A stretch of DNA of 64,000 nt from Mycoplasmataceae bacterium (GTDB lineage: Bacteria; Bacillota_I; Bacilli_A; Mycoplasmatales; Mycoplasmoidaceae), in the NCBI GenBank assembly GCA_031265955.1, contig JAISBY010000006.1, positions 25,486-89,485 on the forward strand, read 5' to 3'. How positions within the stretch are numbered: the stretch's first letter is position 1; the number at the start of each line of letters is the position of its first letter. Positions 32,716 through 42,998 of this stretch are shown here, piece after piece. The notes under the pieces are model-generated. The model was not told where the DNA came from. It was given only the letters and a program-made list of their open reading frames with translations, and searched no databases. The translations under genes and the position numbers were made by a program.

Positions 32716-33738
32716 ATGAAACAAATTGATACAAAGAAAATTATTCAAGAGTTGAAAGACAAACTAAGTAAAAACTTAAATGAAACGCAAATTATTGAAT
32801 TACGAAATGTTTATGTAAATAAATATGTTTCTCCCATTTATCAAGAATTGAAAACTGCTCCTAATGCTGAAAAAAAAGAAATCGGTAATTTCGTCAATAT
32901 TTTTAAGAATGAAATCAATGAATTAATTAATGATGTCCTAAAAAAACTTAAACAAGAAAAAGAAAATAGTCTTCATAAAGTTGACTACGATATTAATATT
33001 GACAATGTCAATCTAACAAAAGGCGGATTGACACCATTAACATTAATTACCAATGAAATTTTAAGTTTTTTTAGAAAATTAGATTTTCAAGTAATTGACG
33101 GTAGCGAAGTTGTGCAAACCAAATACAATTTTGATAATTTAAATATTGATGTTAGTCATCCGGCACGCAGTTACCAAGATTCTTTCTTTATTAATTCTTC
33201 CACAATGCTGCGAACGCATTGTACGGCAACAACTGCTGAAGCATTAGATAATAACAAATGTTCTGATATTCGTGTTGTTACTTACGGAAATGTCTACCGA
33301 AATGATGAAGATGATGCCACTCATAGTCACCAATTCAACCAAGTGGACATACTTTGGGCTAAAGATGGATTAAATTTACAAAACCTAAAATGATTAATTA
33401 GTAGTTTTCTTAAGCACTTATTTGGTGATAAGGTTCAAGCTAGGTTTCGTTTATCGTATTTTCCATTTACTGAACCATCTTTTGAAGTAGACATGACTTG
33501 TACTAATTGTCACGGCAAAGGTTGCCCAATGTGTAAACACACGGGTTGAATTGAAATTCTAGGAGCTGGAATGTTACATGAGAATGTAATGAAAGCAGCT
33601 AATGTTAACATTAAAACTGTCTTGGCTGCTGGAATAGGAATTGATCGTTTGGCTATTTTAAAATATGGTTTTAGTGATATTCGTGATTTGTATAACAATG
33701 ATTTTAGGGTGTTGAACCAATTTAAGAAGGTATTTTAA
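32716..33738 (+). CDS. pheS: Phenylalanyl-tRNA synthetase alpha subunit
   Basis: 340 residues. N-terminal coiled-coil, then the class II core: motif 1 around '[17 protein letters not shown]', motif 2 '[20 protein letters not shown]', motif 3 '[13 protein letters not shown]'. A Cys cluster '[12 protein letters not shown]' in the 33.5-kb region is a zinc-ribbon-like insertion common in Gram-positive PheS. Forms an alpha2-beta2 enzyme with PheT, which starts 2 bp later. Confidence 0.97.
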
Positions 33739-33740
33739 CA

Positions 33741-36089
33741 ATGATTGTTAGTAAATATTTAATTGGTAAATTTCTTCCTAAAATTCATGAAGTTGATGAT
33801 CAGCACTTTATTGATGCCTGCAGTGCAATCGGTGTTGAAGTTGAATCCATTCACCATCACCCTAAAACAAATAATTTGGTAATTGGTCAAATTTTAAAAG
33901 TGTCACCACATCCTAATGCCGACAAGCTTAATGTATGTGAAGTTAAAATTGACAACACTGACAAAGTCAACACAATTGTTTGTGGAGCTCCTAATGTTAA
34001 AGAAAAGAAGAAAGTCATTGTAGCTTTAAATGGAGCGAAATTGCATGATGGTCGTGTAATTGAATACAAGGAGCTTCGTGGTATTTTATCGCAAGGAATG
34101 ATATGCTCTTATGGAGAATTGACACCGTATAGTAATTTTCAAACAGACGAAGATGCTAAAGGGATTGTTCTCCTAGATGATGCAATTGTTGGTGATAAGG
34201 AAATTGAAAAATATTTAAATTTAAATGACACTATCTATGATTTAAGTGTTCCATCCAATCGAAATGATTTAAATGGTGTATTACCATTATGTCAAGACTT
34301 GTCAGGCTTTTTTAAATGAGATTACACTTTACCAACAATTAATGAATTTAAAGGAACTTTCAAAGATGAGTTCCAACTAAAATATGATCAGCAGATTTGC
34401 AACGGCATTGCAGTTATCAAAATTAAGGACATTCCAAAAGGCGAATCATCGTGATTACTAAAAGGTTTATTAATGAACAATGGTGTCAAACCATTGAATA
34501 GTACATTAGATAAACTTGCTTATGTAACACTATTAACTAACATTTCAACCGCAGTTTATGATGTCAATAAAATTGGCACTAACCTTAATGCAATTTTAGC
34601 AAATGAAAACGAAGAATTTGTTGGTTTTGACAAACGAACTTATAGATTAAACACCAATGACATTGTGATAAAATCTGATAATAAAATTGTTGGCTTGGCT
34701 GGTATTTTAGGTTCAATTGAACATGGCATGTCTAATACAACTAAAGATATTTGTATTGAAATAGCAAACTTTAATTATGTTAATATTCGCACCACTTCTA
34801 TCAGATTGGACATTTTAACAGATGCCGCAAAACGTTTTTCAAAAGAAAATGCAATTTATTTAAATAACCTAACATTACAATTGATTAACGAACAATTTAC
34901 CGGTTTTCAAGTTAGTTATCCAATTGTGAATTTCAAAACACAAGTGAAAAATAAGATAAACGTTGATTATGACTTCATTAACAAAATTATTGGTGTGAAA
35001 TTGCAGCCAGATATTATTCAACAGAATTTAAAATATTATGGTTTTCAATTTGAAAATAATACTTGTATTCTACCTTTAAACCGAATTGACATGACTTCAA
35101 CCCAAGATATTGCTGAGGAAGTTGTAAAGTTTATAAATGTAAATGATTTACCAATTGTAGCAATCAACGGTGAAATCAATACAACTCAAGAAAATAAAGA
35201 TTACGAATTATTATCGAAAGTTAAGCAATTGCTTAACAGTAATTATTTTAGCGAAGTAAAAACTTATAATTTGACAAGCGAAAACGATTTAAATAGTTTC
35301 AATGTTTTCAAGTATGCAAAATATGTGAAAATTGAAAATGCTCATAACGTGGCGAGAACATATTTAAGAACTAATTTAATTCATGCTTTGCTTAAGGTTT
35401 ATCAATATAACGACTCTTATAAAACCAAATTACAACCCATTTTTGAAATACAAAAAATTTATGCCAATAATGCGACACATTTAAATTTAACAATGATTAA
35501 TAACAACACTATTCATCTTGATCGTATTTCAGGTTCTAAAATTGTAATGAATATTAACGCCCTTAAAGGAATAGCGAACGATATTGCAAAATTATTGAAT
35601 ACTGAATTTGAATATTTTGTGACGAGCGAGTCTAATGTGTTTTACAATAATGAATTATTGGCAATTCAATGTAATGGTCAATTAATTGGCTACATTGGTT
35701 CAATCAAAGCTTCCAAACTAAATGATTATGATTTGTTAAACGAGCAAATTTATTGTCTAACTATTAACTTAGAAACTTTATTGCAAATATACCATAAACC
35801 AATCATTCGTTTTACATCTGTTAACAATTTAATGCCAATCTATAAAGATATTTCATTCGCAATTCATCCTTTGGAGAAAATTACTAACTTACTAACAGAA
35901 TTAAAAAACTTAGATTTTGTAGAATCCTACGAATTTATTGACCGATATATCATAAATGATGAGTTAACTTCTTATACATTACGATTTAGATTTAACAATA
36001 TTAAAGGTCTAAGTTCTAAAACAATTGATGGTTATTTGAATGAGATTGAAAAGAAAATTATTGAAAACCATGCGAACATTCGCAAATAA
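33741..36089 (+). CDS. pheT: Phenylalanyl-tRNA synthetase beta subunit
   Basis: 782 residues. N-terminal tRNA-binding OB domain ('VSPHPNADKLNVCEV'), B3/B4 editing region, B5 ('INVDYDFINKIIGVKL...'), and C-terminal anticodon-binding fold ('MPIYKDISFAI'; FDX-ACB). Partner of PheS. Operon pheS-pheT with a 2-bp gap. Confidence 0.97.
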
Positions 36090-36116
36090 ATCAAATGTGT
36101 GTTAGAATTAGTGTTC

Positions 36117-36122
36117 TATAAT
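36117..36122 (+). promoter_or_regulatory. Ferredoxin -10 box
   Basis: TATAAT 26 nt before the ferredoxin ATG; RBS GGAG lies between. Confidence 0.55.
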
Positions 36123-36148
36123 TAAGAAAATCAAAAATGGAGTAAATT

Positions 36149-36322
36149 ATGTCAAAAGCAAGTGTAAATAAAGATGCATGTATTGGATGTGGAGTTTGCG
36201 AAGCAAGCTGCCCAATGGGTGCGATTAAATTAGTGGACGGTAAAGCCGCTGTTGATGCTGATAAGTGTACTGGATGTGGTGCTTGCGTTGGCAGTTGCCC
36301 AGTTACCGCTATTAAAAATTAG
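36149..36322 (+). CDS. 2[4Fe-4S] ferredoxin
   Basis: 57 residues with two perfect cluster motifs: 'CIGCGVCEASCP' (Cys 11,14,17,21) and 'CTGCGACVGSCP' (Cys 40,43,46,50). Clostridial-type low-potential electron carrier. GGAG RBS before ATG. It ends 1 bp from the convergent ABC-transporter operon. Ferredoxins are unusual in mycoplasmas, so a partner enzyme (pyruvate:ferredoxin oxidoreductase or hydrogenase) is expected elsewhere. Confidence 0.96.
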   Translation: MSKASVNKDACIGCGVCEASCPMGAIKLVDGKAAVDADKCTGCGACVGSCPVTAIKN

Positions 36323-36323
36323 A

Positions 36324-37034
36324 CTATCATTTTTTAGTTAAATTAATTAATTGCTTCTTGAACGCTATGATTTGTTTATCATAAAGCGTTCTTTTTTTAT
36401 GTTCCATTTTAATGTTAATTGTGTCCATCACTTGCATTGGTTTATGTGACATAACATAAATGTAATTAGCGACTGTTAATGATTCGTCCAAGTCATGACT
36501 TACAAAAACTACTGTCCGTTTATCTTTTTTTCATAGTCGAAGGAATAAATTAATAACGTTTCGTTTAATATTGATATCCAATCCAGTAAATGGTTCATCC
36601 ATTAATAAAGTTTGTGATGGGTATAAAAATGCTCTTAATAGAGACAAACGTCGTTTCATGCTACCACTTAACTGATCTGGATATCAAGAACCAATGTTTT
36701 CTAATTCTACTTCTCTTAGTCCTTGTTGAATTAAAGACGTACGTTTGTTTTGATCTTGATAAACACCTTTAAGGATTAAATCTAAATTTTTAAAAACAGT
36801 AATTTCATTAATTAATCTTTCTTCTTGAAATAGGTATGAAATTTTGTTAGATGTTTTATTAATGTAACCACTCTGTGGAGTGATGGTGCCACTAATTAAA
36901 TTTAATAATGTAGATTTACCAGCTGCACTCGGACCAATAATACAATTTATTTTATTGTCTTTAAATTGAATATTAAATTTATCTAAAATCTTATTAGTTC
37001 CGTAACTAAAGGTAACGTTTTTAAAACTAAGCAT
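36324..37034 (-). CDS. ABC transporter ATP-binding protein
   Basis: 236 residues. Walker A 'GPSAAGKST', Q-loop 'YLFQEERLI', signature 'LSGSMKRRLSLLRAFL', Walker B 'TLLMDEPFTGLD', H-loop 'VVFVSHD'. Small-molecule importer ATPase of the nitrate/sulfonate/thiamin-precursor type. The ATG overlaps the permease gene end by 8 nt. Penultimate codon is TGA (Trp). Confidence 0.92.
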
Positions 37035-37884
37035 GGTATTTACCTCTTGTAAAAAAATTAATTAAAATCTTACGATCTTGATATTTAGAAGGCATGCTTA
37101 ATCTACCAATTTCTTTAATTATTAGTTCCATTACTAAGCTTAATACAATGGCAATCATACCTCATCCCATCACAAGGTCGTATTGTTTATTTTTTAATGC
37201 ATCACTTAAAATTACACCAATTGATGGATAGTCTGGGCTAATCGATGTTACTACAGTTTGCACAAACTGCGAAGCAATTGCAATTTTAAAAGTTAAACCA
37301 AATCCTGCAACTAATGAAGAAAATAAATACGGAGTAGCAACCGGAACATAGATGTTTCAAAATTGATTTCATTTTGAAACATTGAAAACATTAGCCATTT
37401 CAATTTGCTTGTGATCAATATTATCAATGGCATTATTAATTCCTTCATAAAGCATTGGAAAAATAACAAAGAAAGCTACTACGATTGGAACTAACGCTGG
37501 AACCGGCAATAAGAATACAGCAATTAAAACTAATAATACCGCAGTCGGTAGCGCTCTTGCTAGAGTGACAAAAGGAATCATTATGTAATACACGATTTTA
37601 GAATACCGACTCAAAATTGCAAAGCCTGTTGATAGTATAAACGCACCTAACAAGCAAGCTAATGATTGAGACCAAGCAATCGCCATCGCCTTTCAATTTT
37701 GATTACTACTTAGAATTTTGCCGAACGCAACAAAACATTTGCCTACGTTAGGTAATACACCATTATTTTTATAAACAGTTGCCGATAAAATTGTTCAAAT
37801 GATAAATACTAAAGCAAGCCCAACTATTCACGCTAAAGTTCCTCAAAGGATATGAGTTTTCGATAAATTATTTTTAGCTCGCAT
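37027..37884 (-). CDS. ABC transporter permease (SsuC/ThiX type)
   Basis: 285 residues with six membrane helices. The EAA-loop region 'INNAIDNIDHKQIEMANVFN' precedes 'VPVATPYLFSSL', typical of BPD_transp_1 permeases. It pairs with the following ATPase. No substrate-binding protein is adjacent. Its start overlaps the TM1266-like gene by 11 nt, so the three genes form one transcript. Substrate unknown. Confidence 0.88.
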
Positions 37885-38122
37885 ATAAAACCTTTGCTGA
37901 AATTCCTTTTAATGCTCCGAGTTTTCCGCTTAATGTTGCAATATCATCTTGTTTTGTTTCAATAGCAACACTAATAATGCATAAATCATGCTTTCGATGC
38001 GGAATACCCATTCGTCCAATAATGAATTGACGATACTCATGTAATAAATCATTAACATGTTTTACTTGTTCAGAGTCCTTAACAACTATTCCGATTAAAG
38101 CGATTCTTTCGTTTGTTTTCAT
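37874..38122 (-). CDS. TM1266-family (iron-only hydrogenase system) regulator-like protein
   Basis: 82 residues. 'RIALIGIVVKDSEQVKHVND' then 'LLHEYRQFIIGRMGIPHRKH' and 'ISVAIETKQDDIATLSGKLG' match the TIGR03959/TM1266 pattern, an ACT-like domain usually found with [FeFe]-hydrogenase genes. Start ATG 38122 has AAGGA upstream; earlier in-frame ATGs lie in the RNA leader. First gene of the ABC operon here. No hydrogenase in this window; the role of ligand sensor for transport is inferred. Confidence 0.85.
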   Translation of the reverse strand: MKTNERIALIGIVVKDSEQVKHVNDLLHEYRQFIIGRMGIPHRKHDLCIISVAIETKQDDIATLSGKLGALKGISAKVLYAS

Positions 38123-38148
38123 AACATTAGTCCTTAAATAAATTAAAA

Positions 38149-38249
38149 ATTGTGTCATTACTGCAAAGTAAAGACACAATATAAATGTTTTTGATGTCTC
38201 ACTTTGTATGCAGAGCTTAATCTTTATACGCAGTAACGAACACATTATA
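38149..38249 (-). promoter_or_regulatory. Candidate structured RNA leader (riboswitch/attenuator) of TM1266-ABC operon
   Basis: TATAAT (minus, 38244-38249) starts a ~115-nt leader. Near the ORF it has an intrinsic-terminator-like stem ATTGTGTC / GACACAAT (38173-38180, 38149-38156) followed by TTTTTAATTT. The loop of that stem contains CTTTGCAGTAAT, which can instead pair with GTTACTGC...AAAG at the 5' end (~38219-38236) or with CTGCATACAAAGT further on. Mutually exclusive structures plus a T-run are the layout of a transcriptional riboswitch. Not a TPP, preQ1 or purine consensus that I can recognise. AAGGA RBS follows. Confidence 0.5.
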
Positions 38250-38308
38250 TAACTGTAAATAAATGCGAAAAAGTTATTCTTTTAAACAATTGGTTTTAGT
38301 AATATTAT

Positions 38309-38551
38309 TTATTCTGTTTTTAAACAGAAATCATTGTCTATTTGTTTAGCGAATCATGTCGGTCGGTTAGCAATTTGATTATTTTTTTTCTCAAGTTTAC
38401 TATCAAGTTCTTCAAATCTTTTCTCAAGTCTATAGGTTAACTGATTAATTTTTTTATCGAATTTAGTATCAAGTTGATCACATTTATTTGGCATGAATCT
38501 TTGAAATTTTGAAAGTGAGTTTAGTGTAATTGTATGAATTAATCGTTTCAT
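38309..38551 (-). CDS. Small coiled-coil protein
   Basis: 80 residues, GAAGGG RBS before ATG 38551, one TGA Trp. Central heptad-like 'DQLDTKFDKKINQLTYRLEK' and 'RFEELDSKLEKKNNQ'. It resembles the coiled-coil mini-proteins near 42.7-43.2 and 48.1-48.6 kb. Function unknown. Palindrome TTCTGTTT/AAACAGAA lies over the stop. Confidence 0.55.
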
Positions 38552-38766
38552 TTGCCCTTCTATGTTAACATATTTTGATGATATTATCAAAAATAAAGCA
38601 CGAACTGTGAGTTGAATTTGCTCTTACCAAATTAGATTTCATTAACGCTCAAAAAGTCTGCTTTGCATAATTGATTTATTTTGATTTAACGAATAACTGA
38701 GAATTCGGAATTGGGAAATGTGGGAAATGTGCGCAATCACCAAACGGTGATTTAATGATTAAATGT
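38552..38766. other. Intergenic region with small hairpin
   Basis: About 215 bp without a gene. It holds a tandem GGGAAATGT repeat (~38713-38731) and a short hairpin ATCACC-AAAC-GGTGAT (~38736-38751) just before the next promoter. Nothing else seen. Confidence 0.4.
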
Positions 38767-38782
38767 TATAATACGAGTTATG
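38767..38782 (+). promoter_or_regulatory. Leaderless-type promoter TATAAT-N7-ATG
   Basis: TATAAT at 38767-38772 and ATG at 38780, too close for an RBS. Confidence 0.65.
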
Positions 38783-39821
38783 TTTTTAGGCGTTTTGACA
38801 GCAATACTTTCACCATTGATTTTGGGAACTCAGGTAATTTTTCAAAAAAAATCTAACTTAGGAGCCGTTCAACAAACAATCATATCACTTGCTTCTCAAC
38901 TTTTACTTATTAGTATTATTACTTTTTCAACTTTGCATAGTTGAAGTGGATTAGTTTTTAATCATTATTTCATTTTATTTGGTATGTCTATGGGCATATG
39001 TTTGTGTTTAGGAAATCTTCTATTAATTTATTATGTCAAAAAAGTAAAGCAATTTTTTTCTTCATCTTTGAAATCATCTATTGCGACTGTAATTTCATTA
39101 ATCATTTCTTTTGGTGTTTTTCAAGAATTTTCTGGTGCTGAAGAATATCCTTACGTCATCACTTCAATATGTTTAGTGGGTTTTTTAATAATTATTGGTG
39201 TTTTTATAACATCTTTTATGTTGAGTCCCAAAGAAAAGCGTGGCGCAATATTTAATGAGAATTCTGCAATTGAATTGGTCAACACTAGATCAATATTGAA
39301 ATATAAAATATTTTTAATTATTGTAATTACTTTAAGTGCCGTTTTGTTTCAAGCTGGTTTTTGTTTTCCTAAAATATTAATGCATTTTCAAACGAATTAT
39401 ACAATTACACAAAATGTTAGTTTGTTATTCCCTGCCGTTCTTGGACAGATTTTATGCATTTGTCTATTATTACCAATTTTAAAATTAGTAAAGTCGTATA
39501 ACCCCCCCCCATTCGCGCTTTCATGAATTTGTAATTTGGAATCAAGCGGTATGAAAAGATAAACGTTCCCTTTTAAGCGTTGCTTTAGGATCGGTGATAG
39601 TTTTAGGGAACGTTTTGTCCTATATTTCAATTAATTTAAATGGGATTGCAATAACATCCATTGTTAATAATATTCAAATTGTTGAAGTGACATTAATTGG
39701 ATGGATTGTTTTTAAGGAAAAATTTACCAGATATCAATGATTACAAATTATCGTAGGAATGATTATTATTTTCATTGGGTTGGTTATTATTTTTATGTTA
39801 AAAACCATTGTTTTAATCTAA
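38780..39821 (+). CDS. DMT/EamA-family transporter, phase-OFF by C9 tract
   Basis: Multi-helix transporter interrupted by C9 (39502-39510). From ATG 38780 the frame runs ~240 residues, crosses the tract as 'SYNPPPFALSW' and ends at TAA 39560. The remaining two helices lie in another frame ('LGSVIVLGNVLSYISINLNG ... VGMIIIFIGLVIIF', to TAA 39819). C8 or C11 would join them in frame without stops, so one base fewer restores a ~346-residue protein. Typical EamA features: 'LGTQVIFQKKSN' and the C-terminal IVNNIQIVEVTL. Substrate unknown. Confidence 0.75.
39502..39510 (+). repeat. C9 contingency tract in transporter gene
   Basis: Nine consecutive C splitting the transporter into two frames; C8 or C11 would give the full-length protein. 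Confidence 0.88.
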
Positions 39822-39860
39822 ATTTAGATTTAAAAACTCTGCTTTGACAGTAGACTCATT

Positions 39861-39938
39861 TGGCGCGCTCGAAAGGGATTCGAACCTCTGACCACAAGCT
39901 TAGAAGACATGTGCTCTATCCAACTGAGCTACGAATAC
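39861..39938 (-). pseudogene. Degenerate tRNA-Arg copy
   Basis: Near-copy of tRNA-Arg 42394-42470 on the same strand, with an extra A, an altered acceptor stem (GTATTCG instead of GCGCTCG, one mismatch plus wobbles) and weaker anticodon and T stems. The upstream hairpin sequence (TTTGACAGTAGA) is also a decayed copy. Probably non-functional. Confidence 0.75.
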
Positions 39939-39982
39939 TTATTAATTTAACCGCTAATTATACTTAGTGAATTCATCAAGTT

Positions 39983-41239
39983 TTATTGCACTTGGTCTAA
40001 CAAGTCATTGATTACATTGGAAGCAAAATTATTGATAATCTCATTTTTCAAAAGGTTTAAAATAGAAACAACTGTTGTACGATTGTCATCATAATATAAG
40101 AGCTGACATCAAGCGTCATAGATAGAATCATGATAAGCAACTTCCTTTGAATCATTATCTCCGGTCTGAGTAAATGTCCCTATAGGCGGGGTACAAACTT
40201 CTCAAAGATATGGAGAATATGCTTCGTTTATAGGGTTATTAATTAGTCCAATATTGTTCGAACCAATAAATCAATCTTTCTCAGGGCTATTCGTTTGTAT
40301 TATAAAATCTGTAAATGTACTAACATATTGGTGCATGCTATTGAATACTGAAAACGAATTATTTTCTAAAATATAGTCACATTTATTTAAGTTCATTAAT
40401 TGTATAGCTGAGCCAAGAACCCAAGGAGTTTGCACGCTGGAAATAAAATTATTTTTTAGATTAAAAGTTGCGTTGTTTCTTAATGTTCTCATAAATATAG
40501 CTAGACCAGTTGATGAAGCACTATTGATATAGTTATCAAATATTTCCACAGTTTTATTTCCAGAAATTTCAATGGTTGAGGTACCATCACCATTGGAAGA
40601 GAACAAATTGTTACGAATAGTTAAGAAGTATATATTTTCAATGTCAATAGCCTTGTCATCGCTAGATTCAGAAGCAAGAATCAAATTATTTTGTAAATAT
40701 AAATGTGAGTTCTGTTCGTCTTGCGGGAAAATGCCAAAAATTCCAAATGTGCCTACCCCGGGATCGTTGGAAATTTGTATAAACATGTTATGAATATTAG
40801 CATTTAAACTATAAGTGTTATTATAATTTTCAACCTTTGACCCAAACACAATTCCAATATTTATTTTGCTTGCTACTCTTTCGGAATTAGATGAAACTAA
40901 TCTTCCTGTGGCAGAACAAGATAAGTCAAAATTTGTAAATCCGTATGGAATATAAATCGGAGTATCGATAATTTCAGAATTAATAATAAATTTTTTAGAA
41001 TCATGATTTTTTTTAGACAATGTCTGTAAATTTATAACATTTGTGTGCAATAGTGGAATTTTTGTATTTGAATTAAACACATATAAATTTTCATAATTTT
41101 CTGTAGCCGTATCTTTATTTATGAATACAGATTGAGCATTACTACAACTTGTTAATAGTGTCAAAAAGACAGCGCCCCCCCCGATAATTCCTAACGCACT
41201 TATGGTACTAATTACTTTTATTAGATTTATTTTTCCCAT
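39983..41239 (-). CDS. Phase-variable lipoprotein with beta-helix-like repeats
   Basis: 418 residues. Signal peptide 'VISTISALGIIGGGAVF' and lipobox LLTSC. GGG is encoded by G8 (C8 on plus, 41175-41182) and the frame is open, so ON. The mature part has spaced 'NNLI/NNLF/NNFIS/NNSF' segments typical of right-handed parallel beta-helix (pectate-lyase-like) proteins. Surface location; possible carbohydrate binding or degradation is inference. RBS GAGAGG. Lies between two tRNA-Arg copies. Confidence 0.7.
41175..41182 (-). repeat. G8 (plus-strand C8) tract inside a signal peptide
   Basis: Eight G on the coding strand encoding Gly-Gly-Gly of the signal peptide core, the same design as 7041-7048. 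Confidence 0.88.
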
Positions 41240-41280
41240 TTTACCCTCTCAATTTTAAAAATAATCAACCAAACCAATTA

Positions 41281-41298
41281 TATAATTGTTACATAATG
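41281..41298 (+). promoter_or_regulatory. Leaderless-type promoter TATAAT-N9-ATG
   Basis: TATAAT at 41281-41286, ATG 41296. Confidence 0.6.
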
Positions 41299-42333
41299 AA
41301 AAAAAGATTTTGTTTTTTATTAGGAATAGCGCCATTGTTGCCTATCACATGTTCGTTGCTTGTAACAACATCATGTAGTAATGTGCAAAAATATTTTGAT
41401 TACATTCAACAAAGAACATTTTCATTGGCAGCTAAGACTAGTGACGGAACTGAAACATGGCATTGTGGTACAGCGTGAATTTTTGATCATGCCAGTACTT
41501 CTAATCATTACGAATACTATGTCGCGACATGCATGCATGTTCAATTTGGTTTTGAACAGTACATGGGTGGAACTTATGACATTTATTATGAGTTTGGTGA
41601 CAACAATCAAACTACTTATGGTACTTATCAGAAATTAAATATAAGTGATTATCAATGAATAGGTAAAAGCACAACTCAAACCGATTTTAATAGTTGACAA
41701 AGATTATCAACTTTTGAGCGGGGCACTGCATCAGTAAATTTAGTGACTGATATTTCTGTTTTAAAAATTGACTTTACCAATTATCTTCAAAATGATGCTG
41801 AATTAAAAGGGCGGTTAGATAATTTAAACAAGTTAGATCATATTGTTGAATTTGCACCAAATATTACTTCTACTAAAGACATTCTTGATGAAAGGTTATA
41901 CATTGGAGGTTATGCAACTAATACTGATCCAGTAACTAAAAATTCAATTTATACAAAATGATCTACCAAAAGTGACAAAGTTGTTGATTACCAGGTGTTT
42001 AATGGTTCTTACAATAGTCACGGTCATTCAGTTGATGTAGGTTTTGATGATGATGATTTAGATAATTCATTATTTTATTCCAATGCAATGGAATGACAGC
42101 TACCATCAAGTCAAAATGTGGGGCATGGAGCAAGTGGTGCAATGGCTATTAATTCTCGTTATCAAGTTGTAGGTCTTTTTTGAGGTGGATACAAAGATAA
42201 TACCATAGATCCTGATGTACATGGTTATCCGTCTGTTGAAATTTTAAATGCTCATTCACCATTTACCTACGGAATTAATAGTTACAATGTAATGGATAAT
42301 TTTTATGAATCCCTTGATGTTGGAAGTAATTAA
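41296..42333 (+). CDS. DUF31-type serine protease lipoprotein (MIP-like)
   Basis: 345 residues. Lipobox VTTSC. Chymotrypsin-fold features of mycoplasma DUF31 (PF01732) peptidases: 'CGTAWIFDH ... YYVATCMHV' (catalytic H81), 'TDISVLKID' (Asp) and 'GHGASGAMAIN' (S280). Related proteins (MIP) cleave immunoglobulin after capture by MIB. Here MIB is not adjacent. Surface protease is well supported; the substrate is inference. Divergent from the beta-helix lipoprotein, inside the tRNA-Arg-bounded segment. Confidence 0.8.
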
Positions 42334-42363
42334 ACTGTTTGCAAATTAAATCTAAATTTACAT

Positions 42364-42393
42364 TTAAAAACCTACTTTGACAGTAGGTTTATC
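42364..42393. terminator. Terminator between protease gene and tRNA-Arg
   Basis: AAACCTACT / AGTAGGTTT perfect 9-bp stem with a 5-nt loop and A/T flanks, usable in both directions. Confidence 0.85.
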
Positions 42394-42470
42394 TGGCGCG
42401 CTCGAGGGGATTCGAACCTCTGACCACAGGCTTAGAAGGCATGTGCTCTATCCAACTGAGCTACGAGCGC
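42394..42470 (-). tRNA. tRNA-Arg (TCT)
   Basis: Acceptor GCGCTCG pairs CGAGCGC, anticodon loop CTTCTAA (TCT), T loop TTCGAAT, encoded CCA. The intact copy of the pair. Confidence 0.94.
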
Positions 42471-42726
42471 TTTAGTTAGTCGTTAATTATACAATTGTTG
42501 TATGAAAGCATCTGTGGATATTGTTCTAATAACATTATTAGGCAAATAATATAACCGAAAAAATTGCGAAATGCTTTTTTGGAATTTTGCTTTATTATTG
42601 TCTCTTTATAGAAAGGAGAAAACAACCTATGAAAATAATGGAAATAAAGAATGGGATATAATAGATATGAGATACAAATACTCAATCACAAAAAGAATTG
42701 GTAAAAATAACGGCGAGGTAGAAGTA
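42471..42726. other. Gap with decayed copy of the 47.9-48.0 kb region
   Basis: About 256 bp. The stretch CCGAAAAAATTGCGAAATG ... TTTATTATTGTCT(C/A)TTTATA resembles 47948-48016, a terminator and promoter region upstream of the paralogous coiled-coil genes. TATAAT is at 42657-42662. A very short ORF (MKIMEIKNGI, 42629) has an AAAGGAG-type RBS; its role is unclear. Confidence 0.4.
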
Positions 42727-42918
42727 ATGAGAATTGGAACTAAAGAGCCAACTGTAAAGATTTTACTAAAACAAATATTAGCCACACAATTAGAACATGG
42801 CGAAATGTTAAAAGAACATACAAGCATATTAAAAAACCATACTAAAATGTTAAAAGAACATAAAGATATGCTAAAAGACCACGGCGAGCGAATTACAAAA
42901 TTAGAAAAGAATAAATAA
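42727..42918 (+). CDS. Small coiled-coil protein with 7-residue repeats
   Basis: 63 residues from ATG 42727 (GAGGTAG RBS). Four near-perfect heptads 'GEMLKEH', 'TSILKNH', 'TKMLKEH', 'KDMLKDH' then 'GERITKLEKNK'. Earlier in-frame ATG 42667 lies only 4 nt after TATAAT and is unlikely to be transcribed whole. Neighbour of the VNHVEF family. Probably an oligomeric coiled coil; role unknown. Confidence 0.6.
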   Translation: MRIGTKEPTVKILLKQILATQLEHGEMLKEHTSILKNHTKMLKEHKDMLKDHGERITKLEKNK

Positions 42919-42998
42919 TTAACCATGTTGAATTCATTAGTTTCATTCTTGAAAAAGGCAGAAGTGGCGAATTCGATACAGTTAAAAGGATAAAAGTT

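Noticed and set aside
38123..38245. N-terminal extension of the TM1266-like protein
   Set aside because: The extension would be encoded by the structured leader; ATG 38122 has an RBS and gives the family-typical length.
38123..38249. Known TPP or preQ1 riboswitch
   Set aside because: The CUGAGA and other conserved TPP blocks, and the preQ1 pseudoknot pattern, are not present.
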